A stretch of DNA of 64,000 nt from Jeotgalibacillus sp. S-D1. GTDB lineage: Bacteria; Bacillota; Bacilli; Bacillales; Jeotgalibacillaceae. The translations under genes were made by a program, and so were the position numbers. The DNA lies in NCBI RefSeq assembly GCF_004358665.1, contig NZ_SMZR01000001.1, positions 744,001-808,000 on the forward strand. Reading direction: 5' to 3'. Each line of letters starts with the position of its first letter. The first letter of the stretch is position 1. Of this stretch, positions 31,122 through 39,703 are shown one piece after another. The notes beneath the pieces are model-generated. The model saw only the letters and a list, made by a program, of their open reading frames with translations, ran no database searches and had not been told where the DNA came from.

Positions 31122-32753
31122 TTATTTCGAAAAGGATGACAAAAATTTTACTCGATCGCCCATCGGAGGCACATTATTATCTACCAAATCAAATTCAATG
31201 ACCCTCGGTCCTTTATGTGACAATAATCCCTCAATGTCCTCATTCTCGAGGTCTTTTAAAGATGTAATCCGGACAGCCGGTATATTAAAAGAGTCCACTA
31301 AGGCTGCAATAGAAGTTTTTGATTGTGAAAATCGGGGGTGCACTCTTTTATATTGCAGAGCATGTCCGTGATGCACCATTCCAAGACGGGAATTATTTAT
31401 AACGATGAATGTAATTGGCAGATTGTATTCCTTCGCAGTCAGTATCTCCATGCCGTGCATGAAAAAACATCCATCTCCAGTTATACAGGCGACTTCCTCC
31501 TCCGGTTTCGCGAGTGCCAGCCCGATGCTTGACCCAATGCCTGTCCCCATAGATCCATAGTGCACATTTATATCAAATGTGTTCCACTGCTTCACCTCCA
31601 TATAATGTAGAATGTAAGACATAAATTCACCAATATCAGCAGTATATTTTGTATTTTCAGGGAGAATGGATTGCAATAAAGGAAGCACCGTTTTTGTATC
31701 ATAGGATGGTTCATTGCATGTCCGCTCCAATTTGGGAGTAATCATATGCTTTTGGCAATCCTCCCGCTGCGGAAGCTTTAAAAGCAGTTCTGCTATCGTT
31801 AATTTACAATCGCCCAACACAGGAAGATGGATGTCGTATTTTCTGGTGAACACCGTTGAATCGCGGTCAATTTGAATCACTTTTCTGCCTGCAGTTAATT
31901 GATCCTGGTAATTACTCGTAGCTGTTTCCCCAAGGCTTGAACCGATGATTAATATAATGTCATGGCTGCCTTCATGTATGAGCTTTACTGCTTCTGAATG
32001 GCCGGCAAATCCATAAATCCCTTTATGAAGCGGATGGTCAGTAGGAATAAGGCCTTTTGCCTGCGGGGTGGTGACAAATGGCCAGTCTAATAATTCTGCT
32101 AACTGTACAGCTTCCCGGGCTGCTCCTCTGGCACCGTTTCCAATAAACAGTACACCATTTTTATCTTTTATTTCATCAGCTGCTGCCTCAACGTCTTTTT
32201 TAGATGGAATACATGGTGAGTATATTGGAAATTCCGGCAGTTCTACTGGAGAAGAGGGCTGAAGCTGAACATCGATTGGGAGTGCCAGATGGACAGGACC
32301 AGGCACACCGTCAAAAGCTATATTCACCGCTTTTTCAAGTTCACTTACCAGGTCTTTGCCGTGAGTTACGGTTTTACTGTATTTTGTAACCGTAGAAAAA
32401 ACAGGTGTGGCATTCAGCTCTTGGGAGGCGTTCCAGCCCAGAGTCGATAATGGCACAGAACCGGTTAATATTAGCAAGGGTATTTGTTCCCTTGATGCGT
32501 TTGCTGCACCTGACACGAGATTCATAGCGCCAGGTCCGCTGCATCCAATTACTACTCCAAGCTTGCCTGAGTATTTTGCATAGGCTGAGGCCATAAATGC
32601 AGCCGCTCCTTCATGCTTTGCGATTACCGGTGTAAGACTGGGACGATCATATAATTCATCAAAAATTGCATTAACAGATCCTGCGGGAATTCCAAACAGA
32701 TAGTCTATCTGGCCTTTTAATAAATAATCTACAATATGTGCTGCGTTTTTCAC
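31122..32753 (-). CDS. ThDP-dependent enzyme of the acetolactate synthase/pyruvate oxidase family
   Basis: This 543-residue three-domain ThDP enzyme shows the catalytic Glu in AKHEGAAAFMASAYA (about residue 48), the central domain VLFIGNGARGAA and the ThDP/Mg2+ motif GDGCFFMHG...INN (about 426-454). It does not have the usual length or context of AlsS/IlvB, and no small subunit or AlsD gene is near. Acetolactate synthase, pyruvate oxidase or another 2-oxoacid decarboxylase remain possible. The start is GTG, overlapping the stop of the upstream GGDEF-EAL gene (GTGA), with GGAGAAGGTG ahead. Confidence 0.85.
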   Translation of the reverse strand: MKNAAHIVDYLLKGQIDYLFGIPAGSVNAIFDELYDRPSLTPVIAKHEGAAAFMASAYAKYSGKLGVVIGCSGPGAMNLVSGAANASREQIPLLILTGSVPLSTLGWNASQELNATPVFSTVTKYSKTVTHGKDLVSELEKAVNIAFDGVPGPVHLALPIDVQLQPSSPVELPEFPIYSPCIPSKKDVEAAADEIKDKNGVLFIGNGARGAAREAVQLAELLDWPFVTTPQAKGLIPTDHPLHKGIYGFAGHSEAVKLIHEGSHDIILIIGSSLGETATSNYQDQLTAGRKVIQIDRDSTVFTRKYDIHLPVLGDCKLTIAELLLKLPQREDCQKHMITPKLERTCNEPSYDTKTVLPLLQSILPENTKYTADIGEFMSYILHYMEVKQWNTFDINVHYGSMGTGIGSSIGLALAKPEEEVACITGDGCFFMHGMEILTAKEYNLPITFIVINNSRLGMVHHGHALQYKRVHPRFSQSKTSIAALVDSFNIPAVRITSLKDLENEDIEGLLSHKGPRVIEFDLVDNNVPPMGDRVKFLSSFSK

Positions 32754-35563
32754 TCTGTCACCTTCTCCTGTATGAATAAGCCATTTTTCAATAGCTCTAA
32801 AAGTTCTTTTGCCGGCACTGCCCTGCTGAAATAATATCCCTGCATTAAGTAACAGCCCCCGTCCATTAAAAGATCTATTTGTTCTTTAGTTTCAACGCCT
32901 TCTGCAATAACATCGTAATTCAACTGTTTTGCAAGATAAATGATGGTGGAGTTAAGTGCAGCAACATGAGGCTGATGAGTCATATTTTCCACAAAGGATC
33001 TGTCTATCTTCAATGCATCAATTGGAAAGTCCTTTAAATAGCGCAGTGAGCTGTAGCCAGTCCCAAAGTCGTCAAGCGATAATCTCAAACCAAGCTTTTT
33101 TAATTCTTTTAGCTTGGCCACATGCTGCGATTGAAGTAATGTATGCTCGGTCAGTTCAATTTCAAGGGAGGCTGGATTCATATTTGTTTTAGAAATGATC
33201 TGTTTAATTGTCTCAACCAGACGCGGATGCTGGATTTGCCTCATTGAAAAATTAACGGCTATATTTAAATCGTAGCCCATATTAGACCATTCTTTCTGCT
33301 GAAAAGCCGCTTTCTCTAATATCCATTCACCCAGCTTTAAAATCATGCCTGTTTCTTCAGCTATAGGTATAAATTTCTCCGGGCTGATGCTTCCCCATTC
33401 GGGATGATGCCATCTCATTAAGGCTTCAACACCAACAATTTCATTATGTCGAAAGTCTATTTTAGGCTGATAGTGAACTTCGATTTCATTGCGCTCAATT
33501 GCTGCATACAAAGCATTTAATATATTTGATCGTTCGATATTTTTTTCCCTCATCAGGCTTGTGAAGTAATGATACGTTCCACCCTGTTCCTTTGCCACGT
33601 ACATAGCGGTGTCTGCATTTTGAACGAGTTCATCTTCATTGCACGCATCATCTGGAAAAATACTGATTCCAACACTTGCATTGGTAAACAGTTCATGACC
33701 CTGAATGCGAAATGGCTCTTCCAGCACATTAATAAAATTAGCAGCGATCTGTCCGAGTTCTGAGGGTTCTTTGACATCTTCAACAAGAATAATAAATTCG
33801 TCCCCGCCTATTCTAGCAACCGTTACTCGTTCGGATACAAACTGACGAAATCGTTCTGCTGCCTCATACAATATTAGATCTCCAATTTTATGACCCAATG
33901 AATCATTAATCAGCTTAAACCGGTCCAGGTCTAAAAAGAGAACTCCCGCTCTGGCTGCTTTTTCTGCACTGTATTTTATGGCTGATTTCATTTTTTGAGT
34001 TAGATAACTTCTATTTGGCAAGTGAGTCAGCAGATCATAATAAGCCTGATGATGAATTTTCTTCTCCATCTGCTTTCTTTCTGTCACATCACGAAATGTG
34101 ACGACCACTCCACTGTGGGAACCATTACTTTCTATCGGCACCGCCACGTACTCCACATCAATAATTTCACCATTTATACCTGAAAATTTTTCCTGCATAG
34201 AGTGTACTTTTTCTCCAAGTTTCAATGATTGATAGATAGGAGATACCATAGAATCGTAGATCTGCTGTTTTTCATTGAAGTGATAGATCACCTCGTCCTG
34301 ATGCTTGCCTACCATGTCCTCCACTTCACAGCCCAAAAGCGCTGCAGCTATGGGATTGCAGAAGGTGATGAAGCCATGCCTGTTCAGCCCATATATGCCT
34401 TCACCCGCTGAGTTTAATATCGATTCATTTTTTTTCCCCAATAATCGAAGATCTTCATTCATTTGCTCCAGGATTTCATTTTTTTCCTGCAGCTCAAATG
34501 TACGTGATTCAATTATTTCTTCAAGCTGATCCAAATGAAGAAGGTTGTCCAGCACACTTGCAGTGGCATCTGAAATTGATTCTGCAAGCCGCTGCTGCGA
34601 TTCAGCATAGGTTTTAGGACCCGAAAATTCAACAACCCCAAGTGTCCCCAGTACTTCCCCACGCGACACCATTGGAATAACATACATTGATGTAAAACCA
34701 AACCTTGCAACCGCTTGCTTATGTAGTCTTGAATCTTTTGTCACATCAGGAATTAGAACAGGCTTCTTAGTTCTGACGACTTCGGTAAACACAGGATCAG
34801 ATGTAAAATCGAGGTTGACTTCAGAATGTGTTTTTTTCCATTCTTCTTCATTCCAATGACTTTCATGGCTGAGTTTTTGCGGGAGAGGGGTTTTAGATTT
34901 AAAGTCTCTTAAATGAGCAGCTACATTTTTATTATTTAATGCTTGTCCAATGTATTTAAAACTGGTTTCCAGCACTTCATGAATCGTTTTGCAGCTGGCG
35001 AGAGACTTTGTGGCATCAAGCAAAAGCTGTTTATCCTGAACCAGCTTTTGAGAATTTTCCAGAAGTTCTGTATTTCTTATCGCCACCGCTGCCATGGAAA
35101 CATAAGATTCAAGCGCTTCTACCTCTTCATCACTCAAATGCAGCGGGGACTCATAATCAAATAGAAACACTAAACCGTACATTGAGTCTTCGTAATAAAT
35201 CGGCATCCCAAAAAGCGATTTAATTTTAAACAAATTAATAGGACGCGGATCGGGTCTGGAGTCTTTGGAGGTGTCTGGAATATAAATCGCTTTTTTGGTA
35301 TCCAAAATCTCTTGAGCCAAATGATCATATTTGGTGTCAATAATCATTTTATCGAGGGTGATACCATTGAAGTTAACCGGCTTTCCTACATACCCTTGAA
35401 AGCAGTTGTTTTCAATGGGCAGATAGATTCCCACCGAATCACAACGGACAATTTCCTCCGAAATCGCTTTGACTACCTGCTCCAGCACCGTGCGTTTATC
35501 TAGTTTTGTATGAATCATTTTTGTGATATCTGCCAATCGGGAATAACGATCCACGCTGCCCAC
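32750..35563 (-). CDS. GAF-GAF-PAS-GGDEF-EAL cyclic-di-GMP signalling protein
   Basis: This 937-residue cytoplasmic protein has GAF domain 1 (about 15-165), GAF domain 2 (about 185-345), a coiled coil (about 345-385), PAS (about 385-495, with FRDVTERKQMEKKIHHQ), GGDEF (about 500-665, intact GRIGGDEF near 586) and EAL (about 680-930, intact VEALMRW near 711 and SLDDFGTGYSSL). Both diguanylate cyclase and phosphodiesterase motifs look complete. There is no signal peptide or membrane helix. The ThDP-enzyme gene overlaps its 3' end by 4 bp, so the two are translationally coupled. Confidence 0.92.
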   Translation of the reverse strand: MGSVDRYSRLADITKMIHTKLDKRTVLEQVVKAISEEIVRCDSVGIYLPIENNCFQGYVGKPVNFNGITLDKMIIDTKYDHLAQEILDTKKAIYIPDTSKDSRPDPRPINLFKIKSLFGMPIYYEDSMYGLVFLFDYESPLHLSDEEVEALESYVSMAAVAIRNTELLENSQKLVQDKQLLLDATKSLASCKTIHEVLETSFKYIGQALNNKNVAAHLRDFKSKTPLPQKLSHESHWNEEEWKKTHSEVNLDFTSDPVFTEVVRTKKPVLIPDVTKDSRLHKQAVARFGFTSMYVIPMVSRGEVLGTLGVVEFSGPKTYAESQQRLAESISDATASVLDNLLHLDQLEEIIESRTFELQEKNEILEQMNEDLRLLGKKNESILNSAGEGIYGLNRHGFITFCNPIAAALLGCEVEDMVGKHQDEVIYHFNEKQQIYDSMVSPIYQSLKLGEKVHSMQEKFSGINGEIIDVEYVAVPIESNGSHSGVVVTFRDVTERKQMEKKIHHQAYYDLLTHLPNRSYLTQKMKSAIKYSAEKAARAGVLFLDLDRFKLINDSLGHKIGDLILYEAAERFRQFVSERVTVARIGGDEFIILVEDVKEPSELGQIAANFINVLEEPFRIQGHELFTNASVGISIFPDDACNEDELVQNADTAMYVAKEQGGTYHYFTSLMREKNIERSNILNALYAAIERNEIEVHYQPKIDFRHNEIVGVEALMRWHHPEWGSISPEKFIPIAEETGMILKLGEWILEKAAFQQKEWSNMGYDLNIAVNFSMRQIQHPRLVETIKQIISKTNMNPASLEIELTEHTLLQSQHVAKLKELKKLGLRLSLDDFGTGYSSLRYLKDFPIDALKIDRSFVENMTHQPHVAALNSTIIYLAKQLNYDVIAEGVETKEQIDLLMDGGCYLMQGYYFSRAVPAKELLELLKNGLFIQEKVTE

Positions 35564-35723
35564 ATCCTTCTATCATTTACTTCTATTATCGGTTAAATTG
35601 TAAAAAAATGAAGCTTTTTGTCATCTACTGTGCAAATTTTTACTTATAAATTATTACTTATGTGTTTTTACTTTCCATTTTACCTCACTTTATCCATTAA
35701 CTCTATCTTCAAGTGCAGACTGC

Positions 35724-35769
35724 ATAAAAAAACCCGTAAAAGTCAGATTGGCTTCTGACTTTTACGGGT
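35724..35769 (-). terminator. Terminator of the YdjM-like gene
   Basis: On the minus strand ACCCGTAAAAGTCAGA pairs with TCTGACTTTTACGGGT around a 6-base loop and is followed by TTTTTTT. Confidence 0.85.
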
Positions 35770-35790
35770 CGGTTGATAGGGAGTTGTGTG

Positions 35791-36420
35791 TTAAAATTCC
35801 CGATTAAAAAGTGGCTGGAACCATCTTACCCCTTTTTTGTTAAACGGAAGACATTTCATATCAAGGATCAAATGGCTCAAATAACCCGCTGCACATGCAA
35901 ATACAACCCCGTTAATCTGAATGCTTTGCTCCAAGTAATAAGCGATTACTCCGTAAAGAAACAAGCCGACAAAAGAATGCGTCGGCCCTCGGTGCGATAG
36001 AAAAGTAGCGGTTATTGTATAAAGTCCAAATAAAAGTAACCATAGCTGGTCCCAGTACCATCCTATTCCGATGAGTGCAAGACCCGACAAAAAAATCATA
36101 AATCGCTGATTAATTAAATATCGCGGTACTATAATCATTACTAAGGCTACAGCAATGCCAATCAGACGCATAATATGTTCTAACATGATTAAGCTGTATG
36201 TACCAAGCAGTACACCAACAGAAGCCAGCGCGAACCACAGCCATTTTCTGTGAAGCGATATTCTGTTGGAAAGCCTGCCATTTGTATCCAGGTCCGGAAC
36301 AAGTGCTGAAACGCAGCCGAGCACAATCAATAATCCAGTAGCTGCCGGTGCAGTATCCTGGAGCATTGCTACACTCAGTCCGGCACCTGCTCCTACTAAT
36401 GAATGAGAAGTCCCTTTCAT
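35791..36420 (-). CDS. YdjM/YvsG-family membrane-bound metal-dependent hydrolase
   Basis: This 209-residue, mostly hydrophobic protein has the PF04307 motifs: N-terminal TSHSLVGAGAGL (His), VSALVPDLDTNG with paired Asp, LSHRGPTHSF and GYLSHLILDMK. These His and Asp residues are thought to bind metal. E. coli YdjM in this family is LexA-regulated, and B. subtilis YvsG is similar. Here a LexA-like box and a TATAAT element lie directly upstream. The reaction is unknown. The start is ATG at 36420. Confidence 0.85.
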   Translation of the reverse strand: MKGTSHSLVGAGAGLSVAMLQDTAPAATGLLIVLGCVSALVPDLDTNGRLSNRISLHRKWLWFALASVGVLLGTYSLIMLEHIMRLIGIAVALVMIIVPRYLINQRFMIFLSGLALIGIGWYWDQLWLLLFGLYTITATFLSHRGPTHSFVGLFLYGVIAYYLEQSIQINGVVFACAAGYLSHLILDMKCLPFNKKGVRWFQPLFNREF

Positions 36421-36464
36421 AATTGTTCATCATCCTATTCTTACTAAAATCATGGTTCCGTTCC

Positions 36465-36485
36465 ATTATATCGAACATATGATCT
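36465..36485 (-). promoter_or_regulatory. Promoter -10 and LexA-like box before the YdjM-like gene
   Basis: On the minus strand TATAAT (36470-36465) directly follows AGATCATATGTTCG (36485-36472), which matches the CGAAC-N4-GTTCG SOS box with two mismatches. This places the box in the spacer of the promoter. Confidence 0.4.
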
Positions 36486-36514
36486 TATTGCCAGAAAAGT
36501 TGATGATAAACGAA

Positions 36515-36922
36515 TTATTTTATGTGGATGATATCTTTATCTTTAGGGTCTACTCCATTTAAAACAAGCACCTTTGTCTGAATAAAGGTCTCGTCCTTTT
36601 CAGTGGTCAGCGGGTGATTAGCGGTCAGTTTGAGTTCAAAGGGAATTTCCTTTTTATCTCCAGCTTTAATACTTTTCACGTCTTTGAGGATTACTTGAGT
36701 AATTTGTTCATCGTAATAAGAAAAATCACTATCTTCCCTTACTTGACCATCATGCGTTACAAACAAAGTCAGTTCAATACCCTTGATTTCCTGATCAGAT
36801 TGTCCTCCTGTTACGCAAATTGTACCGATGATCGTATCTCCGGGTGTATAAGCAGTGGATTGAATATACGTCTTTACCTCTGCTCCTTCAAAACCAATGG
36901 ATGAAAAGAATTTTTCTAACAT
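36515..36922 (-). CDS. Half-length Spo0M-type arrestin-fold protein
   Basis: This 135-residue protein matches only the N-terminal arrestin-like half of Spo0M (sporulation control; usually about 250 residues). It shows GAEVKTYIQSTAYTPGDTIIGTICVTGG, the PFELKL segment and the ending GVDPKDKDIIHIK, where full-length Spo0M continues into a second domain. The frame is intact and ends exactly at the domain boundary, so this is a natural short form and not obvious decay. It overlaps the upstream acetyltransferase gene by 7 bp, suggesting co-translation. Confidence 0.75.
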   Translation of the reverse strand: MLEKFFSSIGFEGAEVKTYIQSTAYTPGDTIIGTICVTGGQSDQEIKGIELTLFVTHDGQVREDSDFSYYDEQITQVILKDVKSIKAGDKKEIPFELKLTANHPLTTEKDETFIQTKVLVLNGVDPKDKDIIHIK

Positions 36923-37416
36923 GTAATCGCCCCCAGTTGTTTTTGATAAAGGGTCATTCCGTTTATGCTTTTAATCTTACTATACCCATTCATTTCATAA
37001 AAAGTATTTAATTTTTTGTTATCCATAGAACAATCCAGCCGAATAGCAGGGACATTTTCTTCCATTGCCAATTCCTCTACATATTCCATTATTTTATTGC
37101 CAATACTATGACCCATATAGGATGGAATAACTGCTACCCGGTGTAAATAAAAAGTTTGATCATTGTTTTCTCCCCATAATGACAGGTCCCATTTATTCGG
37201 CTGCCTGGATACATTAAATGTTGCTATCGGAATGTCTGCATGGAATATAAGAAACGTTTCACCTCTCTCTGCAGCATATGCGATTATTCGATCTTCTTCC
37301 CCTAGCAGATACGTATCCCATTGACTGCTTCCCCGCCCCTTAAGCCAGCTCGCAACCGTTTTGATAATGATTAGAGGTTTTTCTGAGTTTGTCGTTCTGA
37401 CAAATGTATATGACAT
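36916..37416 (-). CDS. GNAT-family N-acetyltransferase
   Basis: This 166-residue GCN5-type acetyltransferase has a predicted acetyl-CoA loop in LHRVAVIPSYMGHSIGNKIMEYVEELA and the C-terminal MNGYSKIKSINGMTLYQKQL. ATG at 37416 is preferred because GAAGGGTGAAC lies upstream. An in-frame codon at 37464 has no ribosome site. The substrate is unknown. It overlaps the Spo0M-type gene, its only operon partner. Confidence 0.8.
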   Translation of the reverse strand: MSYTFVRTTNSEKPLIIIKTVASWLKGRGSSQWDTYLLGEEDRIIAYAAERGETFLIFHADIPIATFNVSRQPNKWDLSLWGENNDQTFYLHRVAVIPSYMGHSIGNKIMEYVEELAMEENVPAIRLDCSMDNKKLNTFYEMNGYSKIKSINGMTLYQKQLGAITC

Positions 37417-37504
37417 GTGTTCACCCTTCCTTCTTAAAGGTACTTTATTGTACAATAATTTCATTTATTAATGACTTATTCAATAAAAAAATTTTTTTTG
37501 GCAG

Positions 37505-37530
37505 GATTAACTCGGATATTGTTAGGGTAG
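37505..37530 (+). promoter_or_regulatory. Sigma-B-like promoter of the lmo0937-type gene
   Basis: GATTAA (37505-37510), a 14-bp spacer and GGGTAG (37525-37530) resemble the general-stress sigma-B consensus. The gene starts 46 bp downstream. Confidence 0.4.
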
Positions 37531-37575
37531 AGTATGATTAGACACATTTTAAATGGTCGTTGGGAGGTGTAGAAG

Positions 37576-37728
37576 ATGAGATTGCTTTGGTGGATTATTG
37601 TTATTTTAATTATTGTTTGGCTTGCTGGATTCCTACTTGATGTTGCAGGCGGCATTATTCATGTTTTGATTGTAATTGCAATTATTTTGGTTATTTACAA
37701 CCTGATAACAGGTCGTAAAAAACTGTAG
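37576..37728 (+). CDS. Lmo0937-family small membrane protein
   Basis: This 50-residue, very hydrophobic protein (MRLLWWIIVILIIVWLAGF..., HVLIVIAIILVIYNLITG, KKL end) has two membrane helices separated by LDVAGGIIH. It matches the lmo0937 family of tiny membrane proteins linked to stress in Firmicutes. GGGAGGTGTAGAAG gives the ribosome site. A sigma-B-like promoter lies upstream and a strong terminator follows. Confidence 0.8.
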   Translation: MRLLWWIIVILIIVWLAGFLLDVAGGIIHVLIVIAIILVIYNLITGRKKL

Positions 37729-37734
37729 AGAAAG

Positions 37735-37782
37735 CAAAACGCCTTAAGGGATTGTATTCCCTTAAGGCGTTTTGTTATTTTT
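37735..37782. terminator. Bidirectional terminator
   Basis: AAAACGCCTTAAGGGA pairs with TCCCTTAAGGCGTTTT, between the lmo0937-type gene and the converging LCP gene. Confidence 0.9.
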
Positions 37783-38713
37783 CATCAAGAAATTCTTTTA
37801 ACGCGGCATTATTTGCTTCCCAATCGAGTTCCAGAACTGAACCTACCCCGGGGTAAGATGCATCCCAATACCCATTTTCTACGGGTATGGTGAGGCGGTT
37901 AACATCTGCGCCACCGCTTAAAAGTATACGGCTCATAATTTCTATTTGTTTCGTATTGGTCATATTGGTTTGAATATACGGCTGTGCTACTCCTAATAAC
38001 TTAGGTGTATTCATTACCCCTCTTAAGCTGACAGCATGATCTTTGACAGCTTCAATCACCTTCTGCTGACGATTGACGCGGCCAAAATCTCCTTCCTCAT
38101 CCGCTCGGAACCTTGCATACCCCAGCAGTTCCTTGCCATTCAGTTTTTGACGTCCCGGCTCAAGACTGACACCAATTTTTTCAGACATTGCCTTTTCAAC
38201 ATCAATCTCTACTCCGTTCGGAGCCAGAGCATCCACCATGCCCTCAAAAGCGCCAAAGTCAATCAACATATAGTGTTCAACATCGATATCAAAATTTTCC
38301 TTAATGGTTTGACGAAGCAGTTCAGGCCCGTTTAAATAAAAGGCTGTGTTTAGTTTATAGCTTTGGTAGCCTGGAATATCAACATAGATATCCCTCATTA
38401 GAGAAACAAGCTTAATTTCATCATTTTTGCCGTCCCACTGGGCAATCATCATAGTGTCAGAACGTGACTGTTCTTCTCCTCTGCTGTCGACCCCTATTAA
38501 CAAAACATTTACTTTGCTATCACTGGATTTGACTCCTTGAAATTCTTCTTCAAAACTCATATCCAATCCTTTAGCCTCTTTGGACATTTGTGTACCCAGC
38601 CAGTATTGGGTGGTTGAGAATGCTACTATACCAATGGTAAATAAGATGGTCAGAACAAAAAACACTCGACCTTTTCTTAATTTTTTTCTTCTGCGATTCT
38701 GTCTTGTTTCCAT
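37775..38713 (-). CDS. LytR-CpsA-Psr (LCP) cell wall polymer ligase
   Basis: This 312-residue type II membrane protein has one N-terminal helix (about 17-38, GRVFFVLTILFTIGIVAFST) and an extracellular LCP domain. Conserved elements include VNVLLIGVDSRGEEQSRSDTMM, LVSLMRDIYVDIP, KLNTAF and the C-terminal YARFRADEEGDFGRVNRQQ. LCP enzymes attach wall teichoic acids or related polymers to peptidoglycan. Several paralogues (TagT/U/V-like) are usual, and this one cannot be assigned to a specific substrate. Monocistronic. Confidence 0.9.
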   Translation of the reverse strand: METRQNRRRKKLRKGRVFFVLTILFTIGIVAFSTTQYWLGTQMSKEAKGLDMSFEEEFQGVKSSDSKVNVLLIGVDSRGEEQSRSDTMMIAQWDGKNDEIKLVSLMRDIYVDIPGYQSYKLNTAFYLNGPELLRQTIKENFDIDVEHYMLIDFGAFEGMVDALAPNGVEIDVEKAMSEKIGVSLEPGRQKLNGKELLGYARFRADEEGDFGRVNRQQKVIEAVKDHAVSLRGVMNTPKLLGVAQPYIQTNMTNTKQIEIMSRILLSGGADVNRLTIPVENGYWDASYPGVGSVLELDWEANNAALKEFLDEK

Positions 38714-38906
38714 AGTTCCTCCTGAAATTGCACGTAGGTTTTATTGTAGATCATTTATTAGACGTAAAAGTACTATGATTCGTTACACTTTACAATCCTT
38801 TTAACTATTTTGCAACTTTTATTTAAAAGCAAATAAATAGTCCGGTGCAGGTAAAAATGGTAAAATACGCTGATAACAGCTAATTGAAGACAGGGAGGAA
38901 TTTGAA

Positions 38907-39440
38907 ATGAGCACACCCCAAAAAGCAACCTTCGCCGGCGGCTGTTTCTGGTGTATGGTGAAGCCCTTTGACCAGTATGAAGGAATTCATAAAGTAGTTT
39001 CCGGTTACACTGGCGGCCATGTGGAAAATCCTACATACGAACAGGTGAAAAAAGGGATGACAGGCCACCAGGAGGCAGTAGAAATCACCTTTAATCCGCA
39101 CTTATTTTCTTATGATAAATTACTTGAAATATATTGGCAACAGGTCGATCCTACTGATGATGAAGGACAGTTTCAGGACCGGGGACAGTCCTACCGGGCG
39201 AGCATCTTTTACCACACCGAAGAACAGCGCATCAAAGCAGAAAAATCTAAAGAAGCATTAGCTCAAAGCGGCAGGTATAAAAAGCCCCTTGTCACGCCAA
39301 TCGTCCCTGCAGGCAGCTTTTATGAAGCAGAGGATTTTCACCAGGACTTTTACAGAAAAAGTCCGGATGAATACGAGCAGGACCGTGCGCAATCCGGCAG
39401 GGATGATTTTATAAATAAACATTGGCAGTTTAAGGAATAA
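38907..39440 (+). CDS. msrA: Peptide methionine (S)-S-oxide reductase
   Basis: MsrA reduces methionine-S-sulfoxide. This 177-residue protein has the GCFWC active-site motif (Cys13 and Cys16), [23 protein letters not shown] and DQ-type [19 protein letters not shown]. The resolving Cys is the second Cys of GCFWC. It is not fused to MsrB, and no msrB gene is adjacent. CAGGGAGGAAT precedes the ATG. Confidence 0.95.
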   Translation: MSTPQKATFAGGCFWCMVKPFDQYEGIHKVVSGYTGGHVENPTYEQVKKGMTGHQEAVEITFNPHLFSYDKLLEIYWQQVDPTDDEGQFQDRGQSYRASIFYHTEEQRIKAEKSKEALAQSGRYKKPLVTPIVPAGSFYEAEDFHQDFYRKSPDEYEQDRAQSGRDDFINKHWQFKE

Positions 39441-39441
39441 C

Positions 39442-39488
39442 AAAAGGACCGTCTTATCACTTTTTAAAAATGATAAGATGGTCCTTTT
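39442..39488. terminator. Bidirectional terminator after msrA
   Basis: AAAAGGACCGTCTTATCA pairs with TGATAAGATGGTCCTTTT, with one mismatch. It also serves the small membrane gene on the minus strand. Confidence 0.85.
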
Positions 39489-39509
39489 AGTTTATCGCTA
39501 TTTTTTGTC

Positions 39510-39677
39510 TTACAGCCAGGTTTTTAAAATAATCCAATCAAAGATCATCCAAAGCCCAACTAATCCCGTTGCAAAGGAAAAAAATAAAATAATGACATTT
39601 CGATCTTCATTTTTTTTCTTTAATTGCCACCATAATGACAGTAAGGCAAGAACGGTAAGTGCTAAGCCAGCCAGCAT
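39510..39677 (-). CDS. Small two-helix membrane protein downstream of queE
   Basis: This 55-residue protein (MLAGLALTVLALLSLWW..., KKKNEDRN turn, VIILFFSFATGLVGLWMIFDW, ILKTWL end) has two membrane helices and a positively charged loop. GGAGGGTGAT six bases before the ATG supports translation. It starts 26 bp after queE on the same strand and may share its transcript. I do not recognise the family. In B. subtilis queF follows queE, but this is not QueF. Confidence 0.6.
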   Translation of the reverse strand: MLAGLALTVLALLSLWWQLKKKNEDRNVIILFFSFATGLVGLWMIFDWIILKTWL

Positions 39678-39703
39678 TGACACATCACCCTCCTAATCAT
39701 TCA

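Noticed and set aside
36515-36922. Spo0M-type gene as a pseudogene
   Set aside because: The frame is intact and ends at the natural domain boundary with a normal stop. No downstream remnant of the second domain is visible.
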